From positions 4,235,001 through 4,299,000 of the forward strand of contig NZ_AP019749.1 of assembly GCF_006740045.1 (NCBI RefSeq): a stretch of DNA of 64,000 bases. Reading direction: 5' to 3'. This stretch comes from Comamonas terrigena NBRC 13299 (GTDB taxonomy: Bacteria; Pseudomonadota; Gammaproteobacteria; Burkholderiales; Burkholderiaceae_C). The translations under genes were made by a program, and so were the position numbers. Below, in pieces: positions 1-7,717 of the stretch; position 1 is the stretch's first letter; each line of letters begins with the position of its first letter. The notes under the pieces were generated by a model. The model saw only the letters and a program-made list of their open reading frames with translations, made no database searches and had not been told where the DNA came from.

Positions 1-64
1 GGGTCACCGATGCCGGTGCAGCCACCCGCACACCAACCCGCCGCCGCTCCCTTGCGGCAGCCAT

Positions 65-89
65 AAAAAAAGCGGCCCGGGCGGGCCGC
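65..89 (-). terminator. Rho-independent terminator of the acyl-CoA-binding protein gene
   Basis: On the minus strand a 7-bp stem (GCGGCCC/GGGCCGC, plus positions 72-78 and 83-89) with a 4-base loop runs straight into seven Ts (plus-strand A run 65-71). It lies about 40 bases after the stop codon of the small gene to its right. The first 64 bases of the window show nothing else I can identify. Confidence 0.75.
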
Positions 90-129
90 CTACCTTGAAG
101 CTGTGTGTGCGATGCAGAAACGCAGAGGC

Positions 130-384
130 TCAGCGCAGCGATTCGATCAGATCGATGTACTGCTGCTTGGCATCGTCCAGCGAAGTGTCCTTGAGCTTTT
201 CCCAGGCATCCCACTTGGCGCGGCCCACCATGTCGGAGAAGCTGGGCTTCTTGGCCTCGTTGTCGCCTTCGGTGGCCTGCTTGTACAGCGCGTAGATCTT
301 CAGCAGCGTGGCGTTGTCGGGACGCTCGCTCAGGGTCTTGGAATTGGCAACGGCGGCTTCGAACGTGGCGTTCAGATCGGACAT
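130..384 (-). CDS. Acyl-CoA-binding protein (ACBP), 84 aa
   Basis: Small cytosolic protein of the ACBP family, which binds medium- and long-chain acyl-CoA esters and buffers the acyl-CoA pool. The 84-residue length fits the family (about 86). The middle holds the family signature, tyrosine-lysine-x-alanine-threonine-x-glycine followed by the KPSF and KWDAWEKL stretches of helices 2-3. I chose the ATG at 384 because GAGGAG stands about ten bases ahead of it; an in-frame ATG nine bases earlier would sit directly on that ribosome site, and a still longer reading would add 16 unrelated residues. It is a single-gene unit with its own terminator. What is seen is strong; the exact acyl-chain preference is not readable. 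Confidence 0.9.
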   Translation of the reverse strand: MSDLNATFEAAVANSKTLSERPDNATLLKIYALYKQATEGDNEAKKPSFSDMVGRAKWDAWEKLKDTSLDDAKQQYIDLIESLR

Positions 385-419
385 GGAAGGCATCTCCTCG
401 CGGGTCATGGAATACCTGC

Positions 420-448
420 AGTGTAGCGACAAACCGGCTTAAAAAGCA
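420..448 (-). promoter_or_regulatory. Candidate sigma-70 promoter of the acyl-CoA-binding protein gene
   Basis: Minus strand: TGCTTT (443-448) and TACACT (420-425) are separated by exactly 17 bases, placing a start of transcription near 412 and leaving a leader of roughly 28 bases before the ATG at 384. Only hexamer similarity and spacing support it. Confidence 0.35.
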
Positions 449-554
449 CGATCGTTCGCATTCGCCATATCCGGCTTTACCCTAGGGTGCCCCGGCCACC
501 TCCGCCCCGCAAGACCGCCCACCGCCAGGGCAGATGGTCAGCCTGCGCCAGCGC

Positions 555-1763
555 TCAGCGTGTGGGCTGCTCCAGCCACTGCTGGGCCAGCAGCACCCAG
601 AACGCCGCACCGCGCGGGATCAGCGCATCGTTGAAGTCGTAGCTGGGGTTGTGCAAGGTGCACGGGCCGCCGCCGTGGCCCATGGCGCGGTGGTCGCCGT
701 CGCCATTGGCAATGAAGCAGTAGGCACCGGGCTTTTCCAGCAGCATGAAGGCAAAGTCCTCCGCGCCCATCGAAGGTTCCTGGGGCAGTGCATTGGCCTC
801 GCCCACCACCTGGGCCATCACGCGGCGGGCAAAGTCCGCCTCGGGCGCGGTGTTGATGGTCGGCGGGTAGTTGCGCACAAACTCGAACGTGCACTGCACG
901 CCATGGGCGGCGCAGGTGCCGCGCACCACCTCTTCCATGCGGCGCTCGATCAGGTCCAGCACCTCCAGCGTGAAGGTGCGCACAGTGCCCTGCAGCTCCA
1001 CGCTGTCGGGCACCACATTGGTGGCCTCGCCGGCGTGCACCATGGTGACCGACACCACGCCCGCCTCGATGGGCTTGACGTTGCGGCTGACGATGGTCTG
1101 CAGCGCGGTGATGATCTGTGCCGCCACCGGCACCGGGTCCAGCACCATGTGCGGCATGGCGGCATGCCCGCCCTTGCCGCGCACCACGATCTTGAATTCA
1201 TTGCTGGACGCCATGGCCGGGCCGGGGCCCACCGCCATCGTGCCTTCGCGCATGCCGGGCCAGTTGTGCATGCCGAACACGGCCTGCATCGGGAACTGGG
1301 TGAACAGCCCGTCCTTGACCATCTCGCGCGCGCCGCCACCGCCCTCTTCGGCCGGCTGGAAGATCAGGTACACCGTGCCGTCCAGGCTGTCGCGGTGGGC
1401 TGCCAGGTACTGGGCCGCCGCCAGCAGCATGGCGGTGTGGCCGTCATGGCCGCAGGCGTGCATCTTGCCGGCATGCTGGCTGGCGTGGGAAAAGGTGTTG
1501 AACTCCTGCATGGGCAGGGCATCCATGTCGGCGCGCAGGCCAATCGCCTTGCCGTTGGTGCCACCGTCCCGGCCGTGCAGAATGCCGACCACCCCGGTCG
1601 TGCCCAGGCCACGGTGCACGGGAATGCCCCACCCGGTCAGCGTGGCCGCCACCAGGTCGGCGGTACGCACTTCTTCGAAGCACAGCTCGGGGTGGGCGTG
1701 GAGGTCACGGCGGATGGCGGTGATCTGGGGGGCCTGGTCGGCCAGGAATGCGGTCAGGGACAT
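555..1763 (-). CDS. M20 family metallopeptidase / amidohydrolase (hippurate-hydrolase type), 402 aa
   Basis: Zinc- or manganese-dependent hydrolase of the M20D group (hippurate, N-acyl-amino-acid or IAA-amino-acid amidohydrolases), cleaving an N-acyl amide bond in the cytoplasm. Visible landmarks: the N-terminal RRDLHAHPEL stretch near residue 18, the metal-binding CGHDGH at 104-109 with C104 and H106, the catalytic/metal glutamates in PAEEGGGGA at 138-145, and H166 in GMHNWPG. The middle third is the lid/dimerisation domain. Start is the ATG at 1763; a longer open reading exists upstream but lacks family similarity. The gene stands alone between a small membrane ORF and the ACBP gene. The natural acyl-amino-acid substrate cannot be told from sequence. 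Confidence 0.88.
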   Translation of the reverse strand: MSLTAFLADQAPQITAIRRDLHAHPELCFEEVRTADLVAATLTGWGIPVHRGLGTTGVVGILHGRDGGTNGKAIGLRADMDALPMQEFNTFSHASQHAGKMHACGHDGHTAMLLAAAQYLAAHRDSLDGTVYLIFQPAEEGGGGAREMVKDGLFTQFPMQAVFGMHNWPGMREGTMAVGPGPAMASSNEFKIVVRGKGGHAAMPHMVLDPVPVAAQIITALQTIVSRNVKPIEAGVVSVTMVHAGEATNVVPDSVELQGTVRTFTLEVLDLIERRMEEVVRGTCAAHGVQCTFEFVRNYPPTINTAPEADFARRVMAQVVGEANALPQEPSMGAEDFAFMLLEKPGAYCFIANGDGDHRAMGHGGGPCTLHNPSYDFNDALIPRGAAFWVLLAQQWLEQPTR

Positions 1764-1922
1764 ACAGCGGTCTTTCCAAAAATCCAGGGCGGGCAGCGCT
1801 GGCACACAGCCAGGGCCTGCCACCCTCACAGCGGGCAGGCCCTGCGACAAAAAGCATAGCAGCACCCATTCACCCTGCGCGCGCTGCGTGCATATTTCAT
1901 GCCATCGTGCACCGTGCAACCG

Positions 1923-2003
1923 TCAGCGCACGCCGTAGCGGTACGCGAAATAGGCCGCCGCCAGCACGCCCAGCAGCGCCAGAATACGCATGGCTTTGCC
2001 CAT
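1923..2003 (-). CDS. Possible 26-residue single-pass membrane peptide
   Basis: A tiny reading frame begins with ATG at 2003 after a purine-rich GGGGAGTGGAGAG ribosome site and encodes about 20 hydrophobic residues (RILALLGVLAAAYFAYRYGV) ending in a positively charged tail. A leucine/alanine helix followed by YFAYRYGVR is typical of small inner-membrane proteins. It lies 160 bases ahead of the M20 gene on the same strand, and divergent to the molybdoenzyme. I do not recognise it; no function is proposed. It could be chance, but the ribosome site and the compact membrane helix argue for expression. Confidence 0.4.
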   Translation of the reverse strand: MGKAMRILALLGVLAAAYFAYRYGVR

Positions 2004-2143
2004 CTCTCCACTCCCCTGCGGAGGAACCGCCTCCGTTGCCGCACAGTATCGCCCCTTCCGCCGCCGCCCGGGCCGCAGCCCAAGCCCGGGAGCTGCGCGG
2101 CAGGCGGCCGGCCACGGCGGGAACGGCTGCGCACCGCGCCAGC

Positions 2144-2170
2144 CTGCTGCACTGCAGCAGATATGCATAT
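2144..2170. promoter_or_regulatory. Two abutting perfect palindromes upstream of the molybdopterin oxidoreductase
   Basis: CTGCTGCACTGCAGCAG (2144-2160, 8+1+8 bases, no mismatch) is followed at once by ATATGCATAT (2161-2170, perfect). They lie about 105 bases before the ATG at 2274 and between two divergent genes, the position expected of an operator. No regulator is encoded next to them. Function is inference. Confidence 0.4.
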
Positions 2171-2273
2171 GCACGGCGCACGGCACAGGACGTGGTGAAA
2201 TGCGCAAAAAACCTGTGCAGGGCCAAACCGCCCCGGTCTGCCCCGCCTCCTCCCCACGACCGCCCCCACCGCC

Positions 2274-4340
2274 ATGTCTGCTCTCCCCGACTCCGCTGTC
2301 ACCACCGTCACCGGCGCCTGCCCCCACGACTGTCCGGACACCTGCTCGCTGCGCACCACCGTGATCAACGGCGTGGCCACGCGCGTGCAGGGCAACGCGG
2401 ACCATCCGCACACCGGCGGCGTGCTCTGCGCCAAGGTCAGCAAGTACACGGAGCGCACCTACCACGCGGACCGGGTGCTCCAGCCGCTCAAGCGCAGCGG
2501 CCCCAAAGGCAGCGGCCAGTTCACCCCGGTCAGTTGGGACGAGGCCCTGGGCGACATCGCCCGGCGCCTGCACACGATTGCCCAGCGCAACCCCGAAGCC
2601 ATCCTGCCGTACAGCTACGCCGGTACCATGGGCCAGGTACAGGGCGAAAGCATGGACCGGCGCTTTTTCCACCAGCTGGGCGCCAGTCTGCTGGACCGCA
2701 CCATCTGCGCCAGTGCCGGCAGCGAGGCCCTGACCGCCACCTACGGCGGCAAGCTGGGCATGCGGGTGGAGTTCTTTGCCGAGAGCCAGCTGATCCTGAT
2801 CTGGGGCAGCAACGCCATCACCAGCAGCCTGCATTTCTGGCGCTATGCCCAGGAGGCCAAGCGCAACGGCGCCCGGCTGGTCTGCATCGACCCGCGCAAG
2901 AGCGAGACCGCCGACAAATGCCATGAGCACCTCCAGCTGCTGCCCGGCACCGATGCCGCGCTGGCCCTGGCGCTGATGCACGAGCTGATCCGCAACGACT
3001 GGCTGGACCACGACTACATCGCCCGGCACACCCTGGGCTGGGATGCGCTGAAGGCCCGGGCGCTGGAATGGCCGCCTGCACGTGCCGCCGCCGTCTGCGG
3101 GCTGCAGGAAGCACAGATCACGGCGCTGGCCCGCGCCTACGGCACCACCCGGCCCGCCGCCATCCGCCTGAACTACGGCATGCAGCGTGCGCGCGGGGGC
3201 GGCAATGCCGTGCGCGCCATCGCCTGCCTGCCGGCCCTGGTCGGTGCCTGGCGCCACCGTGCCGGCGGCCTGCTGCTGTCCAGCTCGGGCGTGTCCCCCT
3301 TCAACAAGGCGGCGCTGCAGCTGCCGCAGCTGCTGGGTGACCGCCGTCCGCGCACGCTGAACATGAGCACCATCGGCGATGTGCTGCTGCATCCCGGGGA
3401 CGCACACTGGGGCCCCCAGGTCGAGGCCGTGGTGGTCTACAACAGCAACCCCGTGGCCGTGGCCCCGGAGTCGGCCAAGGTGGCCGCCGGTTTTGCCCGC
3501 GAAGACCTGTTCACCGTGGTGCTGGAGCATTTCCTGACCGACACCGCCGACCATGCCGACTATGTGCTGCCCGCCACCACCCAGCTGGAACACTGGGACA
3601 TCCACGGCAGCTACGGCCACACCGATGTGCTGCTGAACCGCCCGGCCATTGCCCCCGAAGGCCAGGCGCGCAGCAATGCGCAGATCTTCAGCGCCCTTGC
3701 CGCGCACATGGCCCGGCTCGACCCGGCCTTTGCCGCCCCGCACTTTCAGGCCTCCGACGAGGCGCTGTGCCGCACGGCCGTCGCACAGACGGCGGTGGAT
3801 TTCGACGCCCTGCTGCAGCACGGCTTTGCCCGCATTCCGGTGGCCGATGCGCCGTTTGCCGAAGGCGGCTTTGCCACGCCATCTGGCAAGTGCGAATTCG
3901 ACAACCCGCTGCTCGCCCAGCGGGGCATCAACACCCTGCCGGACTACCTGCCCAACTACGAGACCCCGACCGCCGCCTACCCGCTGGCCATGATCTCGCC
4001 ACCGGCGCGCAACTTCCTGAACAGCAGCTTTGCGAATGTGGCCAGCCTGCAGCGCATGGAAGAGCGCCCGCTGCTGGAGCTGCACCCTGACGATGCCGCC
4101 ACGCGCGGCATTGCCGACGGTGATGCCCTGCGCGTCTTCAATGCCCGGGGCGAGCATGTCTGCCACGCCAGCCTGAACGGCCGCGCCCGTGCCGGCGTGG
4201 TGGTGGGGCTGGGCCTGTGGTGGCGCAAGCACGGCGCCAACGGCACGAATGTGAACGAGCTGACGCACCAGCAGCTGACCGACATCGGCCGTGCGCCCTG
4301 CTTCTACGACTGTGCTGTGCAGGTCGAACGGCTGGCGTAA
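2274..4340 (+). CDS. Molybdopterin-dependent oxidoreductase with N-terminal 4Fe-4S motif, 688 aa
   Basis: Member of the DMSO-reductase superfamily, enzymes that hold a bis-molybdopterin guanine dinucleotide cofactor and move oxygen atoms or electrons. An N-terminal iron-sulfur site is seen as C16-x3-C20-x3-C24-x27-C52. The long catalytic region follows (residues 60-560), and a C-terminal dinucleotide-binding domain covers about 570-688, starting near the PPARNFLNSSF stretch. No Tat signal peptide is visible, so a cytoplasmic location is likely. No electron-transfer or membrane-anchor subunit gene lies nearby, so it is a stand-alone enzyme. The substrate is unknown; the metal ligand residue cannot be assigned by eye. 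The ATG at 2274 is preceded by a weak ribosome site. Two perfect palindromes lie upstream. Confidence 0.88.
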   Translation: MSALPDSAVTTVTGACPHDCPDTCSLRTTVINGVATRVQGNADHPHTGGVLCAKVSKYTERTYHADRVLQPLKRSGPKGSGQFTPVSWDEALGDIARRLHTIAQRNPEAILPYSYAGTMGQVQGESMDRRFFHQLGASLLDRTICASAGSEALTATYGGKLGMRVEFFAESQLILIWGSNAITSSLHFWRYAQEAKRNGARLVCIDPRKSETADKCHEHLQLLPGTDAALALALMHELIRNDWLDHDYIARHTLGWDALKARALEWPPARAAAVCGLQEAQITALARAYGTTRPAAIRLNYGMQRARGGGNAVRAIACLPALVGAWRHRAGGLLLSSSGVSPFNKAALQLPQLLGDRRPRTLNMSTIGDVLLHPGDAHWGPQVEAVVVYNSNPVAVAPESAKVAAGFAREDLFTVVLEHFLTDTADHADYVLPATTQLEHWDIHGSYGHTDVLLNRPAIAPEGQARSNAQIFSALAAHMARLDPAFAAPHFQASDEALCRTAVAQTAVDFDALLQHGFARIPVADAPFAEGGFATPSGKCEFDNPLLAQRGINTLPDYLPNYETPTAAYPLAMISPPARNFLNSSFANVASLQRMEERPLLELHPDDAATRGIADGDALRVFNARGEHVCHASLNGRARAGVVVGLGLWWRKHGANGTNVNELTHQQLTDIGRAPCFYDCAVQVERLA

Positions 4341-4405
4341 CGCACCACGCCCGGCTCCGGCGCTTCGGCCTTGGCCCTCGCGCCACTGGGCGTGCGCCGC
4401 CGGCC

Positions 4406-5317
4406 TCAGTCCTCTTCCAGCGCCTGGAACTGCTGCACCAGAAAGTCCAGCAGCGCCCGCACCGCCGGCAGCTGGCCCCGGCGCGAGGCATAGACAGCGT
4501 GGATGATTTCCACACGCGGTGCCCACCCCGGCAGCACCTGCACCAGGGCGCCGCTGTCCAGCTCGGCCTGGATGAACATGCGGGGCAGCTGCACCACGCC
4601 CGCCCCCTGCAGGGCGGCATCGCGCAACGCCAGCATGGATTGGGTCACCAGCCGGGGCTGGTGGCGCACCTCGGCGCGCTCTCCCCCCGGCCCCAGCAGC
4701 ACCCAGCGGTGGGTCTCCTGGGGCAGCCCCATCTCCAGGCTGGGCCAGTGCGATAAATCCATGGGGCCCGCCGCCTGACCGCACTGCGCCAGCAGCGCCG
4801 GACTGGCCACCAGGCACTGGCCCCGCTCGGCCAGGGTGCGCAGCACCAGATCGCTGTCCTGCAGCGGGGGCGGGCGCACGCGGATGGCCAGGTCCAGCCC
4901 TTCGGCCACCACATCCACGCGGCGGTTGGTTTCATCCACCTGCAACTGCACGCGTGGATGCAGCACCATGAACGCGCCCAGCATCTTGCCCACCTGGGCC
5001 GCCAGCAGGGCCACCGGGCAGCTCATGCGCACCACACCGCAGGGCTCGGCATGGGTGATGGCCACGGATTCCTCGGCCGCCTCGGCCTCGGTCAGCATGG
5101 CGCGGCAGTGCTCGTGGTAGCGCTTGCCCACCTCGGTCACGGCAAAGCTGCGTGTGGAACGCAGCAGCAACTGGGCCCCCAGGCGCTCTTCCAGCTGGGC
5201 AATGCGGCGGCTGAGCTTGGATTTGGGGATGCCCAGGGCGCGGCTGGCAGGCGCAAAGCCGCCGTGCTCCACCACCAGGGCGAAGTAGTACAGGTCGTTG
5301 AGGTCGGGCAGTTTCAT
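4406..5317 (-). CDS. LysR-family transcriptional regulator next to pirin, 303 aa
   Basis: Typical LysR regulator: an N-terminal winged helix-turn-helix at residues 1-65 (alanine-rich helix ASRALGIPKSKLSRRIAQLE), a linker helix, and a substrate-binding effector domain from about 90 onward. The initiating MKLPDLNDLYYF matches the usual start of this subgroup, so the ATG at 5317 was preferred over one 24 codons upstream. It is transcribed away from the pirin gene with 134 bases between the starts. LysR regulators commonly control the divergent neighbour, so the pirin gene and perhaps the hydrolase after it are likely targets; the effector is not known. Confidence 0.88.
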   Translation of the reverse strand: MKLPDLNDLYYFALVVEHGGFAPASRALGIPKSKLSRRIAQLEERLGAQLLLRSTRSFAVTEVGKRYHEHCRAMLTEAEAAEESVAITHAEPCGVVRMSCPVALLAAQVGKMLGAFMVLHPRVQLQVDETNRRVDVVAEGLDLAIRVRPPPLQDSDLVLRTLAERGQCLVASPALLAQCGQAAGPMDLSHWPSLEMGLPQETHRWVLLGPGGERAEVRHQPRLVTQSMLALRDAALQGAGVVQLPRMFIQAELDSGALVQVLPGWAPRVEIIHAVYASRRGQLPAVRALLDFLVQQFQALEED

Positions 5318-5329
5318 TGTTTCAAAAAT

Positions 5330-5374
5330 AGAACGCTGCGGTGATTTTTTGCAGTCTACCGCGAACATCGTTCT
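5330..5374. promoter_or_regulatory. Nested inverted repeats between LysR gene and pirin gene
   Basis: AGAACG (5330-5335) pairs with CGTTCT (5369-5374), and inside it GCGGT (5338-5342) pairs with ACCGC (5358-5362); the two dyads share nearly the same centre. A dyad of this size in a divergent LysR promoter fits the recognition plus activation sites of a LysR tetramer. Also the region is T-rich (GTGATTTTTTGC) compared with its surroundings. Binding is inference. Confidence 0.4.
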
Positions 5375-5451
5375 GATTCCATACTTCATCCATGTTCAAC
5401 GCACCACTGACAGCCCCACACTGCAGCGGTACCGACCAAGGAGAGAGCGCC

Positions 5452-6354
5452 ATGCTGAAGAAGATTCTGGGTGTATACGACGGCCCCCGTCCCCACTGGG
5501 TGGGCAATGGCTTCCCGGTGCGCTCGCTGTTCAGCTACGGCGACCATGGCCGCGCCCTCAGCCCGTTTCTGCTGCTGGACCATGCCGGCCCGCACCAGTT
5601 CGCGCCCACCACCGGCCGCCGCGGCGTCGGCACCCACCCGCACCGGGGCTTCGAGACCGTGACCATCGTCTACGACGGTGAAGTCGCCCACCGCGACTCC
5701 ACCGGCGCAGGCGGCACCATCGGCCCCGGGGATGTGCAGTGGATGACAGCGGCCTCGGGCATCCTGCACGAGGAGTACCACTCCGAAGCCTATGCCGCAC
5801 AGGGCGGCGCCTTCGAGATGGTGCAGCTGTGGGTCAATCTGCCGGCCAAGGACAAGCTGTCCGCCCCCGGCTACCAGACCCTGCTGAACGCCGACATTCC
5901 CCGCGTGGCGCTGCCCGACGGCACCGGCTCGGTGCGTGTGATTGCCGGTGACTTTGCCGCCGCCCATGGCCCGGCCCGTACGTTCACTCCCATCAATGTG
6001 TGGGATGTGCGCCTGAATGCCGGTGCCAGCACGCAGCTGCATGCCAAGCCCGGCCACACGCTGGCTCTGGTGGTACTGCACGGCACGGTGATGGTCAACG
6101 GCCAGGACGTGGTGCGTGCCGGCCAGCTGGTTCACATGGACCGTGCCGGTGATGTGGTGGAGCTGGAGGCCAACAACGAAGTCACGCTGCTGTGGCTGTC
6201 GGGCGAGCCCATTGACGAGCCCGTGGTTGGCCATGGCCCGTTCGTGATGAACACCGAGGCCGAGATTGACCAGGCCCTGGACGACTTCCGCAGCGGCCGC
6301 TTCGGGCGCATGCCGGCAGCCGCACGCAGCCCCGGCGCCACCCTGGCCCATTGA
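5452..6354 (+). CDS. Pirin family protein (bicupin), 300 aa
   Basis: Pirins are two-cupin-domain proteins; some bacterial ones are quercetin dioxygenases, others act as redox or regulatory proteins. The N-terminal cupin keeps all four metal ligands at the family spacing: H62 and H64 (THPHRGF), H106 and E108 (GILHEEY). The C-terminal cupin covers about 170-270. The start at 5452 has AAGGAGAGAG nine bases ahead; an upstream in-frame ATG would add 20 residues without similarity. It is divergent from the LysR gene and 65 bases ahead of a cysteine hydrolase on the same strand, which suggests a two-gene unit. Metal binding is well supported, the substrate is not. Confidence 0.92.
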   Translation: MLKKILGVYDGPRPHWVGNGFPVRSLFSYGDHGRALSPFLLLDHAGPHQFAPTTGRRGVGTHPHRGFETVTIVYDGEVAHRDSTGAGGTIGPGDVQWMTAASGILHEEYHSEAYAAQGGAFEMVQLWVNLPAKDKLSAPGYQTLLNADIPRVALPDGTGSVRVIAGDFAAAHGPARTFTPINVWDVRLNAGASTQLHAKPGHTLALVVLHGTVMVNGQDVVRAGQLVHMDRAGDVVELEANNEVTLLWLSGEPIDEPVVGHGPFVMNTEAEIDQALDDFRSGRFGRMPAAARSPGATLAH

Positions 6355-6419
6355 CCATCCATTTTTCCTCCGGCGGGCCCGCCCGCCGGATTCTTCCCCC
6401 CGTTCCCAAGGAGACTCCC

Positions 6420-7049
6420 ATGAGCAAGAAGCCTTACGTTCGCCTCGACAAAGACAATGCCGCCGTGCTGCTGGTGGACCACCAGACCGGCCTGCTGTCC
6501 CTGGTGCGCGACATCGACCCGGACAAGTTCAAGAACAATGTCTTGGCCCTGGCCGACATGGCGGAATACTTCAAGCTGCCCACCATCCTGACCACCAGCT
6601 TTGAAACCGGCCCCAACGGCCCGCTGGTGCCCGAGCTGAAGGAAAAATTCCCCACCGCCCCCTACATTGCCCGCCCTGGCCAGATCAACGCCTGGGACAA
6701 CGAAGACTTCGTCAAGGCAGTCAAGGCCACCGGCAAGAAGCAGCTGATCATCGCCGGCGTGGTGACCGAAGTCTGTGTGGCCTTCCCGGTGCTGTCGGCC
6801 CTGGAAGAAGGTTTCGAGGTGTTCGTCATCGCCGATGCTTCGGGCACGTTCAACAGCATGACCCAGCAGGCCGCCTGGAGCCGCATGGAGCAGGCCGGAG
6901 CCCAGCTGATGACCTGGTTCGGCGCGGCCTGCGAACTGCACCGCGACTGGCGCAATGACATCGAGGGTCTGGGCCAGCTGTTCAGCAACCACATCCCCGA
7001 CTACCGCAACCTGATCCACAGCTACACCACGCTGACCGCGGGCAAGTAA
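6420..7049 (+). CDS. Isochorismatase-like cysteine hydrolase (YcaC type), 209 aa
   Basis: Isochorismatase-fold hydrolase. The catalytic triad is readable: D20 in LLVDHQTG, a lysine in the K/R-rich second element, and C119 in GVVTEVCVAFP. Length and the terminal part (LFSNHIPDYRNLIHSYTTL) resemble YcaC-like hydrolases of unknown substrate rather than true isochorismatase or nicotinamidase. The ATG at 6420 follows CCCAAGGAGACTCCC, a good ribosome site; a longer frame starting inside the pirin stop codon is less likely. Cotranscription with pirin is inferred from the 65-base spacing. A 12-bp hairpin follows the gene. Confidence 0.9.
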   Translation: MSKKPYVRLDKDNAAVLLVDHQTGLLSLVRDIDPDKFKNNVLALADMAEYFKLPTILTTSFETGPNGPLVPELKEKFPTAPYIARPGQINAWDNEDFVKAVKATGKKQLIIAGVVTEVCVAFPVLSALEEGFEVFVIADASGTFNSMTQQAAWSRMEQAGAQLMTWFGAACELHRDWRNDIEGLGQLFSNHIPDYRNLIHSYTTLTAGK

Positions 7050-7079
7050 GCCATGCCGCCGCCCCGGTGGCGGCCCAGC

Positions 7080-7111
7080 CAGCGCGCAGGAGCCAGCATT
7101 CCTGCGCGCTG
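7080..7111. terminator. Perfect 12-bp hairpin between convergent genes
   Basis: CAGCGCGCAGGA (7080-7091) and TCCTGCGCGCTG (7100-7111) form a perfect stem with an 8-base loop, midway between the stops of the hydrolase (+) and the HxlR regulator (-). There is no clear T run, so a shared terminator or RNA-end stabiliser is inferred from position and stem strength only. Confidence 0.5.
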
Positions 7112-7145
7112 GGCCCTGTTCCGCTGGCCGCTGGCCCTCTGGTGC

Positions 7146-7541
7146 CTATGCCGCGCGCTGCAGCGGCACGGCGGCCTCAGTGTCCATGGTGCAGTGCGCA
7201 GGGGCGGCATCTTCCTGCAGGTGCTCGCGCGCATAGGTCTCTCCCCAGTGGCGCATGGCCAGCAGCACCGGTTGCAGCGTCTGGCCCAGCGCGGTCAGCG
7301 CGTAGTCCACGCGGGGCGGCACTTCGGCGTGCACCGTGCGCTCCACAATCCCGGCCTCTTCCAGCTCGCGCAGCTGCAGCGTCAGCATGCGCTGGGTGAT
7401 GCCGCCGATCTGGCGGTCCAGCTCGCTGAAACGCTTTTTGCCATGCAGCAGATGGAACAGGATGATGGGCTTCCAGGTGCCGCCCATCACGGACAGCGTC
7501 ACCTCCACGGCGCAGCCGCTCTTGCGATTCAAACGTTTCAT
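7146..7541 (-). CDS. HxlR-family transcriptional regulator, 131 aa
   Basis: Small winged-helix regulator of the HxlR/YodB group (PF01638). The motif run CAVEVTLSVMGGTWKPIILFHL followed by KRFSELDRQIGGITQRMLTLQLRELEEAGIV is characteristic; the N-terminal cysteine (C10 here) is the residue that senses quinones or electrophiles in YodB-like members. Start is the ATG at 7541 by family alignment. It is divergent from an NAD(P)H:quinone-reductase-type gene, a pairing typical for this family, in which the regulator represses the reductase until a reactive electrophile arrives. That regulatory link is inference. Confidence 0.88.
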   Translation of the reverse strand: MKRLNRKSGCAVEVTLSVMGGTWKPIILFHLLHGKKRFSELDRQIGGITQRMLTLQLRELEEAGIVERTVHAEVPPRVDYALTALGQTLQPVLLAMRHWGETYAREHLQEDAAPAHCTMDTEAAVPLQRAA

Positions 7542-7594
7542 CACGGTCCTCCTGGGTGGTGCGGGGCAGGCATGCCGCAGCCCGGCAGCGTAGC

Positions 7595-7622
7595 GCAAAG
7601 CCTTTGCTGGCGCATTACTTAC
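7595..7622. promoter_or_regulatory. Candidate HxlR operator region
   Basis: A perfect 13-base palindrome GCAAAGCCTTTGC (7595-7607) lies next to TTACTTAC (7615-7622), a half-site like those of HxlR-family operators, in the 176-base divergent spacer between the HxlR and reductase genes. Weak evidence; position and symmetry only. Confidence 0.3.
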
Positions 7623-7717
7623 ATTTTTAATACTACCCCACAAATATGTCGGTTCTGGCGCTGCCAGCCGCTGCATTGCACCATACACCCCATCGTATTT
7701 CTCACCCAAGGATTGCC

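Noticed and set aside
1923..4817. A 964-codon minus-strand frame opposite the molybdoenzyme
   Set aside because: Antisense shadow; only its last 26 codons have an independent ribosome site and a plausible membrane helix, and these are listed separately.
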